A DNA stretch of 64,000 bases from JAHIKV01 sp963733145 (GCA_963733145.1 CAVTCJ010000017.1:159326-223325), one strand, 5' to 3'; shown: positions 18,269-29,796, counted from the first letter of the stretch. Translations and numbers: made by a program. Notes: generated from the letters alone by a model not told the origin.

Positions 18269-18866
18269 TTAAGTCGTGACAGGGCGGGCGTTTGGCCAGA
18301 CTTGGCCCCATTGACCGTTTCTGTCCAGCGTATCAAGGGCCGCGACGGCCGTGGCGTTGGGCCGGTCCCAGCGACGACCGTAGCCTTTCAGCCGCTTTGT
18401 GCATAGTTTGCATTGCGACTCGGTCGGGCCGCTGCCAATCTGCCAGCCGCGCTCGCGGAACTCCGGATAGCGGATCATGTTCCTGCGCCGAGATGAAGTG
18501 CAACAACCGATCCGTCGCCTTGCGCTTCACCTTGCCTCGCAATGTCGTTCGCCACGGGAGAATGCGTTCCCAAGCCGCCGTGCATCCTTCGTGCTTGAAT
18601 ACGTGCATCAGTTCGTCCGCCCACGTTTTGCCTTCCGGCGATTCCTCGCCAAACACTTTGCGCCGTGCGCGATGAACGTTTTCGCTCAAGTGGTAAAAGT
18701 CCAAGCCTAACCCATCCAACTCGGCAAAATGCAACTGCATCTGCTGGCGAATCCATGTCGCCCCGTCCACCAAGCCACTCATCGCGGCCATATTCCCGGC
18801 GTGGACGCCGGGGTTAGCGAACAGACTCTTCTCAAGACCGTGCAAATCTATTCGCCGCCGCGTCAT
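18269..18866 (-). pseudogene. Transposase remnant (ISKra4-like), truncated and frameshifted
   Basis: Two adjoining frames encode the C-terminal part of a DDE transposase. The first (18866 down to ~18475) reads DGATWIRQQMQLHF, LDFYHLSENVHRARRKVFGE and TWADELMHVFKHEG. The second (18478 to 18269) reads IRYPEFRERGWQIGSGPTES then QCKLCTKRLKGYGRRW. The segment IGSGPTESQCK is the C-terminal glutamate block of this transposase type. A one-base shift occurs at ~18475 (QEHMIRY) and the N-terminal half is missing. The upstream end overlaps the stop of the TIM-barrel gene. No terminal inverted repeats were identified, so the element is dead. Confidence 0.8.
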
Positions 18867-19769
18867 TCAGACCGTCGGCGGGAACAGCGTGCGGAGATAT
18901 TTGCACTGCTCCGTGTAGTCGGGAATCAAGCCCCGCGGCGCGGCGGACTCGAGCTGAATCCAGCCGCGATAGCCGATCGCGTCCAGCGACTCGCGGACGC
19001 GGCGGAAATCGATCCGTCCGCCGGGCCGGCCCAGCGCGTGTTGTCCGTCCTTGAAGTGGAACTCGCAGATCATCTTGCCCAGCCGGCGGATTTCCTTGTA
19101 GATGTCGCGCCCTTTGTCGGTCGAATTGCCCACGTCGTAGTAGACCTTGACGGCGGGCGAGCCGACCATCTCGATGATCCGCAGGTTGTCCTCGGCGCTG
19201 AGGTAATTTTCCAGGCCGATCGTGACGCCTTGCTTTTCCGCATCGGGGGCGACGTCCTTGAGCACGCCCACCAGATGGTCGATCTCGCCGGTCTTGCGCA
19301 TGTCCAGATCGCCGGCGCTGAAGCAGGCGGGCATCGTGATGGTCAGGCCGAGGGCTTTGCAGACGCCGATGCTGTCGGCCAACCACCGCGCCGCGCGCGG
19401 ATCGCTCTTCAGCGGCACGCGGTTCATCTCGGTGATGGCCAGCGAGGCGATTTCGAGCCCGGTCCGCGCGGCGGCTTCCCTGTAGGCTTTTTGGACCTCC
19501 GGGCGGCGCAGGTGTTCCTCGTCGGCCGCGGTGCCGAAGGCGATCTGCACGCCATCCAGGCCGATCCGCTTGGCGACGTCGAAGGCGGCCGGATCGGACC
19601 GTTTGCGGAGCGACCAATCGCAGGCCCCGATCTTAAAGCCCCGCGACTCGGCCGCCGCGAACAGTGGTGTAAAGTGACTCGCCCCCAGCAGCACGCCCGC
19701 CGCTTGTGCCGAGCGGGCCAGCATCGTGCGGCGGGAAATTGAACGGTTGTTGCCTATCGGGACGTTCAT
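18867..19769 (-). CDS. Tat-exported sugar phosphate isomerase/epimerase-like TIM barrel
   Basis: From the ATG at 19769 the protein has a twin-arginine signal (SISRRTMLARSAQAAGVLLG) and then an AP-endonuclease-2/xylose-isomerase-like TIM barrel of ~265 residues. Expected metal ligands of this fold appear in GLENYLSAEDN (Glu), YYDVGNSTDKG (Asp) and EFHFKDG (His). It would isomerise, epimerise or otherwise process a sugar outside the cytoplasm; planctomycetes have many such Tat-exported paralogues and the substrate is not deducible. An upstream in-frame start at 19850 would bury the Tat signal, so 19769 is preferred. Its stop overlaps the transposase remnant. Confidence 0.88.
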   Translation of the reverse strand: MNVPIGNNRSISRRTMLARSAQAAGVLLGASHFTPLFAAAESRGFKIGACDWSLRKRSDPAAFDVAKRIGLDGVQIAFGTAADEEHLRRPEVQKAYREAAARTGLEIASLAITEMNRVPLKSDPRAARWLADSIGVCKALGLTITMPACFSAGDLDMRKTGEIDHLVGVLKDVAPDAEKQGVTIGLENYLSAEDNLRIIEMVGSPAVKVYYDVGNSTDKGRDIYKEIRRLGKMICEFHFKDGQHALGRPGGRIDFRRVRESLDAIGYRGWIQLESAAPRGLIPDYTEQCKYLRTLFPPTV

Positions 19770-19928
19770 GGGGGTTGTTCTCCTGCGATTGCCGAAATCC
19801 ATTATATGGGCTGACGGCCGGAAATCAAACCGCTGGTGGATTTCCACCAATTTGGATACACTGGAACACTCGAAGAAACACCTGAGAAGAGATGTTTTAT
19901 TCCGCGTGCATCGGTCGAGACTCTATCT

Positions 19929-20921
19929 ATGCCGGCCAATCTCACCCAACAATATCTGAAAGCGGAGGAAAACTACCGTCGGGCGACGACGCTCGAAGAG
20001 GAGTTGGCCTGCCTTCAGGAGATGATGAAGGAAATCCCCAAACACAAGGGGACCGATCACCTTCAAGCCGAACTGAAGAGCAAAATCGCCAAGGCGAAAA
20101 AGGAACTGGCCGTCGAAAAGAGCAGCGGGAAGCACACCCGCGGCCTCCGCATCCCTCGGCAAGGCGCCGGCGCCGCGATCCTGATCGGCGGACCGAACGC
20201 CGGCAAGAGCCAGTTGGTCGCCAGCCTCACCCGGGCGACGCCGGAGGTGGCTCCGTATCCGTTTACGACGACCGTGCCCGCCCCGGCCATGATGCCCTGG
20301 GAGGACGTTGCGGTGCAGTTGATCGACACGCCGCCGATCACCACCGACTACATGGACACGCATATCCACAACCTGATTCGCGCGGCCGATCTCGCCCTGC
20401 TGTTGGTCGATCTGGAGGGGGACGACGGCATCGAGCAGTGCCAGGAGGTGCTCGACCGGCTCGCACAAACCAAGACCCGGCTGGACAAGCAGTCGCACCT
20501 CGACGAGCAGGACGTGGGCCTGTCCTACACCCGCTCGTTTCTCGTGCCGAACAAGATCGACGCCCCCGGCGCGGCGGAGCGGCTGGAACTGCTGCACGAA
20601 TTGATTCCACTCGATTTTCCCGAGTACGTGATTTCGGCCCAACACGGCACGGGCCTGGAGCCGCTGCGGGAGGCCATTTATCGGGCGATGGACGTGGTCC
20701 GGGTCTACTCGAAACTCCCCACGGCCAAGGAGCCGGACCGCGACCGCCCCTTCACGCTCCGCCGCGGCAGCACCTTGCTGGAGATGGCGGGCATGGTCCA
20801 CAAGGATTTCCTCGCCGGCCTGAAGTTCGCCCGCGTGTGGGGCACGGCCGTCCACGACGGCACGCAAGTCAAAGGCGATTACGTCCTGCACGATCAAGAC
20901 GTGGTGGAGTTGCACGCGTGA
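19929..20921 (+). CDS. DRG/Obg-like GTPase with TGS domain
   Basis: The 330 residues begin at 19929 (MPANLTQQYLKAEENYRRAT) with a helical N-terminal region of ~70 residues. A GTPase domain follows: G1 GGPNAGKS, a G2-like threonine in YPFTTTVPAP, G3 LIDTPP and G4 VPNKID. A C-terminal TGS-like domain closes it (PFTLRRGSTLLEMAGMVHKD, KFARVWGTAVHDGTQVK). This is the architecture of DRG proteins, which associate with ribosomes or translation factors in archaea and eukaryotes; bacterial examples occur in planctomycetes. The G3 motif reads DTPP rather than DxxG, as in some DRG relatives. Single gene; role in translation is inferred from the family. Confidence 0.85.
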   Translation: MPANLTQQYLKAEENYRRATTLEEELACLQEMMKEIPKHKGTDHLQAELKSKIAKAKKELAVEKSSGKHTRGLRIPRQGAGAAILIGGPNAGKSQLVASLTRATPEVAPYPFTTTVPAPAMMPWEDVAVQLIDTPPITTDYMDTHIHNLIRAADLALLLVDLEGDDGIEQCQEVLDRLAQTKTRLDKQSHLDEQDVGLSYTRSFLVPNKIDAPGAAERLELLHELIPLDFPEYVISAQHGTGLEPLREAIYRAMDVVRVYSKLPTAKEPDRDRPFTLRRGSTLLEMAGMVHKDFLAGLKFARVWGTAVHDGTQVKGDYVLHDQDVVELHA

Positions 20922-20935
20922 AGAGAAAATCCGCG

Positions 20936-21478
20936 CTAGGCGAAAATGCCCGCCACCGGGATCGAGAAATCCGGCAATACGTCGTCGCCGGTCAATGTGT
21001 CCGCGGAGGATAGAACGACGATCTCGCTCGGACTGCGATAAACGGCCACCGTGCGGGTCTGCGGATCGACGACCCAAACCAGCGAACAACCGGCCAGCAT
21101 CCAATCCCGGGCTTTTGCCGTGACTTCACTGGCGCGGTCGTTGGGGGATACGACCTCGACGGCGATGTCCGGTGGTCCCTCGAAAAATCCCTGCACTCCG
21201 CCGGCCGGAATTCGCTCGCTGCGGACGAACCCCACGTCGGGCGCCCGAACCGTATCAGGGTTATGGCCGATGCGGAAGCCGGCCTCGGCACTGACCACGA
21301 CGCCCAAGCCACGCGGCGTCGCGAAATTGTCCAATGCAGCCCCGACCCGTAATGCAAACCGACCGTGATCGAAGCCGGTGGGCGACATGATAACCAACTC
21401 CCCCCCATGCAACTCGCAGTGGGGTAAATTCGCCGTGAATAGCTGCTCAGCGGTAGTGATTTGACCGATCGTTTCCAT
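20936..21478 (-). CDS. Uma2 family PD-(D/E)XK nuclease-like protein
   Basis: The 180-residue protein is a standard Uma2 (DUF820) member: HCELHGGELVIMSPTGFDHG at the start, RAPDVGFV (conserved Asp), then DIAVEVVSPNDRASEVTAKA with the E-x-V and lysine of the PD-(D/E)XK core, and WVVDPQTRTVAVYR. The fold is that of restriction endonucleases, but the physiological role of this very abundant family is not established. Full length, no signal peptide. A second member lies at 25545-26092 and a fragment at 43109-43360. It is convergent with the TGS GTPase gene, separated by 14 bases. Confidence 0.92.
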   Translation of the reverse strand: METIGQITTAEQLFTANLPHCELHGGELVIMSPTGFDHGRFALRVGAALDNFATPRGLGVVVSAEAGFRIGHNPDTVRAPDVGFVRSERIPAGGVQGFFEGPPDIAVEVVSPNDRASEVTAKARDWMLAGCSLVWVVDPQTRTVAVYRSPSEIVVLSSADTLTGDDVLPDFSIPVAGIFA

Positions 21479-21671
21479 GACCTCATCTTACCGAAAAATC
21501 GAGGTTTGGGCAATGCCGCGAACGTTGCGTTACCCACCCGGCGTGGACGCCGGGGCTAAACGACGGAAGTTGCCCAATACTATGTTCAAGTCCAGCCGGA
21601 ATACACTATCTCATCAGTTTTGCTACAATTCATGCGTCGTCGTTCATCCGTCTCCACATTGCCGCCGTCCC

Positions 21672-23388
21672 ATGACCAACCACGAAATCGCCGCCGTCTT
21701 TGAACAGATCGCCGACCTGCTGGAGTTTCAGGGGGCGAACACGTTCCGGGTCCGCGCCTATCGCAACGCCGCCCGGACCATCCACGACCTGCCCGAGTCG
21801 GTCGCCGACATCGTGGCTGATTCCGAGCAATCGCTCGATCGGTTCGAGGGGATCGGCAAGGACCTGGCCGAAAAAGTCGCCACGCTGGTCACGACCGGCT
21901 CGCTGCCCATGCTCGAGGAACTGCTGGCCGAGGTGCCCGAAAGCGTGCTGGCCATCCTCCGCGTGCCGGGCCTGGGACCGAAACGGGCCGCGCAACTCTT
22001 CCATGAGTTGAACGTCGCCACGCTCGACCAACTCCGCGCAGGCCTGCCAGGCGCACAAGATCCGCGACCTGAAAGGCTTCGGCGAAAAGACCGAGGAGGC
22101 CATCCTCAAGGGCCTCGACGTCGCTGCCGAGGCCGACCGCCGAATCCTGTGGGCCGACGCTGACCGGCACGTCCAGGAAATACTCGCCCATATGGAGAGC
22201 TGCCCGGCGGTCGAGAAAATCGCCGCCGCCGGCAGCTATCGGCGCGGCAAAGAGACGGTCGGCGACCTGGACTTCCTCGTCGTCGCCAAAAAGCCCGAGG
22301 CCGCCATGGACCGCCTCGCCGAGTTCGAGCCGGTCGAGTCGGTCATCGCCCGGGGCAAAACGAAAATGTCGGTCCGGCTGCGCTCGGCGCTGCAAGTCGA
22401 TCTCCGCGCGGTCCCCGCCGAATCGTTCGGCGCGGCCCTGCAATACTTCACCGGCTCGAAGGAGCACAACGTCGTGCTCCGCGGCCGGGCGAAAGCGAAA
22501 GGGCTCAAGATCAACGAGTACGGCGTCTTTCGCGGCGATCGGTCGATTGCCGGCCGCACCGAAGAGGACGTCTACGCGGCGTTGGGTTTGCCCTGTTTCC
22601 CGCCCGAGCTGCGCGAGGCCCGCCGCGAGTTCGAGTGGGCCGACGCCGGCGAGCTGCCGACGCTCGTCGAGCTGTCCGACGTCCGCGGCGATCTGCACAC
22701 CCACAGCACGTGGACCGACGGCGCGGCGACGATCGAGGAGATGGCCGCCGCCGCCCGCCAGCGCGGGCTGAAATACATCGCCGTCACCGACCACTCGAAG
22801 CGGGTCTCGATGGTCGGCGGCCTCGACGGCGACCGGCTCCGCGAACAGTGGGCCGAGATCGACCGGCTCAACCGCCGGCTCCGCGGCTTCATCGTGTTGA
22901 AAGGGGTCGAGGTCGATATTCTCGAGCGCGGCGGGCTGGACTTGCCCGACGACGTCCTGGCCGAGGCCGATTGGGTCGTGGCCAGCGTCCATTACGGCCA
23001 ACGGCAATCGCGCGATAAAATCACCGGCCGCGTGATCGACGCCTTGCAGAACCCGCACGTCTCGGCCATCGGCCATCCGACCGGCCGCATGCTGTTGCAG
23101 CGAAAACCGTACGAGATCGACCTCGAGGCGGTGATGCGGGCGGCCCGGGACAACGGTAAGTGCATGGAGTTGAACGCCCATCCCGTGCGGCTCGACCTGG
23201 ACGACGTGGGCTGCGCGATGGCGAAAGGCTATGGCGTTCCGGTCGTCATTTCGACGGATGCGCACCGCATCGAGGGCCTGGACATGATGCGTTGCGGCGT
23301 TCAGCAGGCCCGCCGCGGCGGCCTGACGGCCGCGGACGTAGTCAACACCCGCTCGTGGCCGCAGGTGAAAAAGCTGCTTCGCCGCTGA
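21672..23388 (+). CDS. polX: DNA polymerase/3'-5' exonuclease PolX (frameshifted)
   Basis: This family X repair polymerase carries a PHP exonuclease domain and fills short gaps in base-excision or end-joining repair. From the ATG at 21672 it has the N-terminal 8-kDa-like domain (FRVRAYRNAARTIHDLP), a helix-hairpin-helix (ILRVPGLGPKRAAQLFHEL), then a one-base insertion at ~22040. The frame resumes as AHKIRDLKGFGEKTEEAILK. Next are the nucleotidyltransferase motif GSYRRGKETVGDLDFLV with the catalytic DxD, a third Asp in LQVDLRAV, and the PHP domain (RGDLHTHSTWTDG, AVTDHS, STDAHR). Total ~572 residues, the normal size. All catalytic residues are kept on both sides of the break, arguing for a sequence error. 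Confidence 0.93.
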
Positions 23389-23426
23389 TAAAGCCGCGGC
23401 TGTCGGTAGCGCCGCCTGCGTCCCTT

Positions 23427-23553
23427 TGTAAGCGTTCACGGGGCGACAGGGGACTGGTCCATTTTTCGGCGGGAAAACGCGATTTCACCGAGAAACCATG
23501 AGCCGAAAACATGGACCTGTCCCCCTCCCGCCACCCCAAGGGGACAGTCCCCT
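23427..23553. repeat. Family H repeat (GGGGACTG...CAGTCCCC), copy 1
   Basis: It begins GTAAGCGTTCACGGGGCGAC and ends GGGGACAGTCCCC; internal arms GTCCATTTTTCGGC and GCCGAAAACATGGAC are inverted. A second copy is at 44426-44522 beside the IS200 remnant. The stretch 23389-23604 has no gene. Confidence 0.75.
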
Positions 23554-23604
23554 GGGAACGATTACGTCCTTTTTTTATCTACACAGTTCCAGTGGAATGC
23601 AGAT

Positions 23605-25402
23605 TTACTCTCCCACGTACCGGAACATGAATCGTCCGTCCGGCGCCGCGTCGCCGCTGAGATAGAAGTCCATGATATCGCCCGGTCGCTGGAGGTTGTC
23701 GGCCCACTTGAAATCGAGGCCGATCCGGGTCGTGCCTTCCGGCAGTCCCAGGGCCGTGCGGGGAACGGCCAGTTGGAGCTCGTTGCCGGCGACACGAAAC
23801 CGGACGGATGCGACTTTCGTCCAGCGCCATCCGCCCGCGTTCTTCTCAAGCCACGTCGTTCCCTCCGATACGCCGGTCCGATTCACGATGAAATCGTAGC
23901 CATTCCCAGCCGGTTTTTGGGTTCCGGTCGGCGTCGATCAAGAGCCACATCCAGTTCGCGTCCCGGCAGGGCGTGATCGGCTCCCGGGTCTTCGCGTAGA
24001 AATAGACGTTCTTCGCGTCGCGGGCTACCTTCATCACGGTCAGGTCGTTGCGGCCGCTGGCGTTGGTGTAATGCACCGGCCCGATCGCCGAAGTCGCGAT
24101 GGTCGTTGTCAAAGGCGTGGTCCGCGAACTCCGGTCCCACGTCCCGCCACTGCTCGAATCCGCCCGCCACGTCGATGGTCTTGGCGGCCGAGGCCCGGGG
24201 GCTGGGCGAAACGCCCTTGTAGCGGCGGACGTTGGCGACCAACTGGTAATAGTAGTTGTCGTTGTGCAGCCCGGTGACCGGCTCGATGTCGCGGCTGTAT
24301 TCCTGGTTGAACTGGTCGACGAAGACGACCGGCCGGCCGGGGCGGCTGAACTTGCCGGCCGTCCACTCGTTCCACCCCGTCACCATCACGAATGGCGGAG
24401 CCAGTTCGAGGGCGCGGTTCCACTGCTCCTGGAAGTTGTAGCCTCGGTTCACCGCGCCGGGCGAAAGGTCTTTCTTCCCGTCGTGAAAGCTGCGGCCCGC
24501 GGGCGTTTCCCGTCGCTCATGTCGGTACACTGCGCCGTCGCTGTCGCGGAGGTTCTGGGCCACCGCCACGTTCACTTCTTCGGGCTTGGCGGGGTCCTCG
24601 TCGTAGCTGTAGACCTGCGGATAGGTCGATTCCCAGTGCCACTCGTTGTGCGTGTTGACCAGCGTGAACGGCCAATGGGCCTTGCGCAGCGTGAAGAACT
24701 GCCTGGACCTCGGGACTGGCCTCCTTCGGATCGCAGATCATCAGCGGCCTGCCCTGCCAGCGGAACCAGAGGTCCTTGTAGAGTCCGGGCTTGTAGAGGT
24801 CGCCGTAGATCTCCTGGGCCGTCTCGCCCGCCCGCGTGTTGACCATGAAGCAGATCTGCGGCGTGCGCCCGCCTTCCTTGCGGACCTGCGTCCAAACCTC
24901 GCAGAGCTTCATGTAAACGTCGCGATAGGTGATTCGGTTGGTCGTGTCGAAGATCAGGGTGTCGATTCCGGCGTCGGCCAGCAGGTTGGCGTGGCGGCGG
25001 AGCACCCAGGGGTCCATCGAGTGGTAATAGCCGTAAAGCGGCTCGCCCCAGTAGTACGGGCCGGGCGGGCCCCACAGCGGCGAGTTCGGGCTTGCTCAGG
25101 ATGTCCGGGTCCTGGGCCAGGATCTTGGCGAGGTTGTTCGGCTTGTGGCCGCCGGGAAAATGGGTCAGAAAGTAGAAGATCCCCACGAAACGGCCGGCGC
25201 CGCGCGGGCCTGCCTCCTCAGCCGTGGGAAGCGTGCGGCCCAAGGCGTCGGTCGCCGCCCAGGTGTCGGGCATAACGCCCGCGGCGTGCGTTTCAGTCGC
25301 GTGCTGGGCTTCACCGGCCTCCGTCCCCAATCCCATGCCGGTGAAAACCATGCTCAAGATCACAACAACCACAACAAACAAAAATGCCTGGTGTTTCTTC
25401 AT
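23605..25402 (-). CDS. Secreted glycoside-hydrolase-like protein (GH71/99-like, several frameshifts)
   Basis: The start at 25402 gives a strong signal peptide (MKKHQAFLFVVVVVILSMVF). Coherent sequence then passes through five reading frames: to ~25088 (FVGIFYFLTHFPGGHKPNN); to ~24707 (PLWGPPGPYYWGEPLYGYYH, ANLLADAGIDTLIFDTTN); to ~24110 (LVNTHNEWHWEST, PFVMVTGWNEWTAGKFSRPG); to ~23890 (NDLTVMKVARDAKNVYFYAK); and to 23605 (NELQLAVPRTALGLPEGT). The barrel-like N-terminal part with WNEW resembles GH71/GH99-like and WbsX-type proteins; the C-terminal ~170 residues look like a carbohydrate-binding beta-sandwich. About 595 residues in all, probably exported to act on polysaccharide. Four one-base shifts make an assembly problem more likely than a natural pseudogene. 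Confidence 0.7.
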
Positions 25403-25544
25403 GTATTAAAAATCCTCGGTGGAATTCGCCTGCTGCAAACCATCATTTGTTGTGTTTGAAAGACCGAAGCCCTCCTCGACCTTGGTGCAGCACAAACCTC
25501 TGCGATGAGCTTTTGTCACAAGGGAGTGGAACCCGACGGCAAAT

Positions 25545-26092
25545 TTATCCGGCGAAAATATCGCCGACCCGAATGCTGAAACCCGGCAGAACTTCGTCAC
25601 CGGTCAGGGTATCGGCAAGGCCGAGGATGACGATCCGATCCAAACCGCAGTAGACCGTAACGGTTTCCGTTTCGGGATCGAGCACCCAAACCGCGCGGCA
25701 GCCGGCCGCCAGCCAATCTTTGACCTTGGCGAGCACCTCGCTGGCACGATCGCCGGGCGAGAGGACCTCCACCGCCAAGTCGGGCGCCGCGGGAAAGAAA
25801 CCTCGCTCCGGCGTCGGCGGGAGGTTCTCGCGGCGAATGAAGGCCGCGTCGGGCGCGCGAACCGTATCGGGGTCGTAGAAGATGTGAAAACCGGTCTCCG
25901 CCCCGGTCACTACGCCAAGTGACTTTGCTTTCACATAATCTCGAAGAATTCGCCGATCTCGGCGGCAATCCGACCATGCTCAAAACCGGCTGGTGTCATT
26001 TGAATAAGTTCTCCATGCACCAGTTCGCAACGGCCAAGCCCCGACGTCTGGAGCAATTCCACGGCGGTCATTATATGATCTACTGTGGCCAT
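25545..26092 (-). CDS. Uma2 family protein (frameshifted)
   Basis: The N-terminal 57 residues start at 26092 (MATVDHIMTAVELLQTSGLG, CELVHGELIQMTPAGFEHGR) and run into a stop at ~25933. One base earlier the frame changes and the protein continues as DYVKAKSLGVVTGAETGFHI, RAPDAAFIRRE (conserved Asp), DLAVEVLSPGDRASEVLAKV (core E and K), and VWVLDPETETVTVY to 25545. Together they make a full-length 182-residue Uma2 protein close in sequence to the one at 20936-21478, including a nearly identical C-terminus (TLTGDEVLPGFSI). One base is missing in GAATTCTTCGAG near 25940. Function of the family is unresolved. Confidence 0.85.
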
Positions 26093-26301
26093 GATAGCTC
26101 ACATTGTAACTGACTGCTTATGTTCCGTCCATGATGAAACTAACCTCGTCAAAATAGCGTCAAAGGCTTGTGCCCGCAATCTGAACGTATATTATGTAGT
26201 CGGCACCCCGCTGAGGTCGGTGGTGGTTTTCTGACGATTTGCACCCCTTTGCCGGGGGATTATCCGTCGATCTCTTTTCACACCACGTGAGGAACATAGT
26301 A

Positions 26302-29300
26302 ATGAGTTGCAAGCCTCGATTGCTGCTGGGCGCGATGGCCATGCTGGGCCTCGCCGTTTTTTTTGCCGCCGCCAGGGCGCAGGAACCGGCCGACGATGGG
26401 AAAAAGGCCGAGCAGTCTCTTCACGAACAGGACATCTACATCCCCTATGAAAAGTTGCGGGAAGTGTTCGAGAAGCACGGCCGCGGCGTCTTCCTGCCTT
26501 ACGAGCAGTTTCAGGAACTGTGGAAGGCAGCGCGGGAGAAGACGCCCCGGACCGCGGAGGAAAAACCGCCCGTCGGCGCGCTGATCTCCGAAATCGACAA
26601 TCAGGCGACCGTCGAGAAGGACGTGGTCCGGGTGAAGGCCAAGTTGAAGATCGAGGTCCTGGCCGAGGGCTGGCACACGATCCCACTGCGGCTTTCCGAC
26701 GCGGCCATCACCCGCTCGTCGCTCGGCGGCAAGCCCGCCCGCATCATTGGCGCGCCGGGCCAGGATTACAAACTGCTCATCGAGAAGAAGGGCAAAGAGC
26801 CGGAAAACGTCGAGTTGGACCTCGATTACGCCAAGGCCATCACCCGCTCGCCGGGCCGCAACAGCGTCTCGTTCCAGGCCCCGCAGGCGCCGATCAGCCG
26901 GTGGCGGGTCGTGATTCCGCAGTCCGGCGTGAAGGTCGATCTGCATCCGCTGATCGCCGCCACGGAAGTTCCCGAGGAAAATGTAGCACAGCCGCCCTCG
27001 GCTGTGAAAAATGGTCCTGGGCAGCCGGGGGCGGCTACCCCGCAAACACCTGCGAAAACCAAAAATGAAACGGTCGTCCTGGCGTTCGTCGGGGCGGCCC
27101 CAATCATCAGCATTGATTGGACGCCCAAGGCCGAAGGGCGCGACCGGCCTGACCGCCATGACCAGCGTGCAAACCGAGGAGCAGGTCTGGATCGACGAGG
27201 GCGTATTGCGGTCCCGGGCGACCATCACTTACGCGATCAGCCGCGCAGAATCTGGCGCAACTCGAAATCGACGTGCCGGCCGATCAGAAAGTGGCCAACG
27301 TCTTCGACGCCAACGTCCGGCAGTGGTCGGTGAAAACGGTCGACGGCCGCCAGCGGATCACCGCCGAGCTGTTCGAGCCGGCCAAGCAGTCGCAGCAAGT
27401 CGTCGTCGAGTTGGAGAAGTTCTTCACCGACAAGCCGAAAAACACGCTCGAAGCCCCGGTCTTCGCCGCGGTCGGCGCCGGCCGCCAACAGGGCGCGGTG
27501 GTCGTCCGCGTGGCCGAAAGCCTGCGGGCCGAGGTCGCCAAGACCGTCGGGCTGTTGCAAGTGGACAACGCCGATCTGCCTGCCGCCTTGAAACGGGCTA
27601 AGTGGGACTTCGCCTATCGCTATGCCACCGTGCCGTTCACCCTGGCGTTGGAACTCGAGAAGGTGCAGCCGCGGATTACCGTCGATTCGCTGCTGGAGGT
27701 CAATCTTCAGCCCGATCGCCTGACGCTCGATCTGACGGCGGTCTACACGATCGAGAAAGCGGGCGTATTCCGCCTGGAATGGGACATCCCGCCCGGATAC
27801 GACGTCCGAAACGTCCGTGGCGAGCCCGTCGGCAAGGCGGCGCCGGTGCAAGTCGATTCCCATTTCCTCGAAGGCAAGGACAAGACCCATCTGGTGGTGA
27901 ACCTCTCGCGAAAGGCGATCGGCAAGGTCGCCCTGTTGGTGCGGTTGCAGAAGGACCTCCACCGGCCGGAGTTGTTGACCCCGACCGGCAAAGCCGCGCA
28001 GTTCTCGCTGCCGGTCCCCAGCTTGCCCAAGGGGGCGGCCGAAAGTTCCAACGGACGGTTGGCCGTTTACGCGCCGGAGAGCATGCGGGTGAACGCCGAA
28101 AAGACCGTCGGCCTGCGGAACATTGCCATCCGCGAGGCGTTCCAGATCGTGCCGCCGACGCGGCTGTCCGAGCCGAGCGAGAACCGGCCCGTGCTGGCCT
28201 TCGCCTACGGCCAGGAGCCGGCCGAGTTGAACTTCGCCGCCGAGCGCCGCAAGCCGCAAGTGACCATCCGGCAACTGATGGTCGCGCGGGTCGAGGAGGG
28301 CGTGGTCAAGTTCGAGTTCACCCTCTTCTACGACGTGCTGTACAGCGGCGTAAAATCGCTGCGGCTCGACGTGCCGGCCGAGGCGGCCGCCGGTCTGCGT
28401 GTTGCCGCGCCCGTGCATGAGAGCCCGATCGAACCGCCGCCGGCCGATCTGGAAAAGGGCTACGTCGCCTGGCGGCTCAGCGGCGACGCCGATTTCTTCG
28501 GTAAAGGCAAGATCAACCTGACCTGGGAGAAGAAAATCGACAAGCTCGACGTGGGCCATCCGGTGACGCTGGTCATGCCCCGGCTGATTCCCCGCGACGT
28601 CGACCGCTCCTGGGGACAGATCGCCCTGGTCAAATCGGAGACGATCGACGTGGCCGAGTCGGGCGAGCCGCAGGGCCTGCGCCCATCGACCCGCAACGCG
28701 ACCTGATGGAGCCGGTCGCCTCGGCCGCCCGGGCCTTCGAGTTCGCCGACGCCTGGGAACTGACGATCGAGGCCGCCCGATACAAGCTGGAAGAACTCAA
28801 GCGGACGAGCATCGAGCGGGCGCTGGTCCGCGCGGTAGTCACCCAGTCCGACGAAATCTCGGTCCAGGCGCTCTACCGGATACTTACCGCCCGGCAGCGG
28901 CTGACCGTGGTGCTGCCGCCGGGGGCGCAGTTCGACGCTCAGTCGCTGCGGATCGACGGCCGTCCGGCGAGCCTGGAAACAGGGAAGGAAAACGAATACT
29001 TCATCCCGCTGGCCAACGCCAATGCGGACAAACCGTTCGTCGTCGAGTTGCGCTACACGCTCAAAGGCGACGGCCGCCGGATCGACCCGCCGGTCTTTTC
29101 CGAAGAGTCGGCCGTGGTCAAGGAGTTTCTCTGCGTCTATCTGCCCGAGACGCGGAAGCTGCTCTTCGCCCGCGGGCCGTGGACCAATGACATCGACTGG
29201 CATCCGGACCGTTGGCTGCGGTGGCGGCCTCGTTCGAGCGCGAACTCGCTGGTCAATTGGGTGCAGGGCGACCTGACGCCGGGCAATCCGGCGGGCGATT

Positions 29301-29796
29301 TCGCCGCCGACGGCGAGCCGTACCTGTTTTCGACGCAACGGCCGGCCCCGCCCCCGGAAGGTTCCTTGCGGCTGAAGACGATCAGCAGCCGCTGGCTCGA
29401 CGGGCTGGTGTTCATCGTCACGGTCTTGCTGGGCGTGCTGTTGTTGCCGGCTCGCTTGCCCGCGAAGTGGCTGGTCGTCGGCGCGGCGGTGATCGCCGTG
29501 GTGCTGTCCGGCGTGTTCCTGCCGATATTTTCGAGGCAAGTCCTGAACGGCGTGTTGCTGGCGGCCGTCTTCGTGGTGGCCATAATGTGGTCCATCGCGG
29601 CCATCGCCCATTGCTCCTGCCGGAAGCCGTGCCAGCCGCAGCCTGCCGGCCGGGAACACGGCGTCGATCTGTCGAAGTATCGGCCCGAGCCGCCGGTCGT
29701 CGAGCCGGCCCCGCCGGCGCCGAAGAGCCGTCCCAGGAGTCGCCAGAGGAATCGCCCAAGCAGGACGAGGCGGAAGGAGGGCAGGACAATGCGTAA
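26302..29796 (+). CDS. Giant modular secreted/membrane protein A (frameshifted)
   Basis: The start at 26302 gives a signal peptide (LLLGAMAMLGLAVFFAAARA). A conserved module follows: DIYIPYEKLREVFEKHGRG, FLPYEQFQELWKAARE, then beta strands around AEGWHTIPLRLSDAAITRSS. The same order recurs in modules B and C downstream. A family D repeat is translated at 26981-27045 (VAQPPSAVKNG). A long beta-rich region follows and the protein ends with three membrane helices (29395-29615: LVFIVTVLLGVLLL, VVGAAVIAVVLSGVFL, LLAAVFVVAIMW) and a C-rich, acidic tail. Frame switches fall at ~27138, ~27248, ~28681 and ~29723; the last hides the true stop TAA at 29794-29796, so the frame appears to run on to 34102. 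About 1165 residues. I do not recognise an enzyme; it probably spans or anchors in the envelope. Confidence 0.7.
26981..27045. repeat. Family D repeat translated in protein A
   Basis: ATGTAGCACAGCCGCCCTCG opens the unit and CAGCCGGGGGCGGCT closes it; arms CAGCCGCC...GGCTGTG and GCAGCCGGGGGCGGCT pair. In the reading frame of protein A it gives NVAQPPSAVKNGPGQPGAAT. Confidence 0.85.
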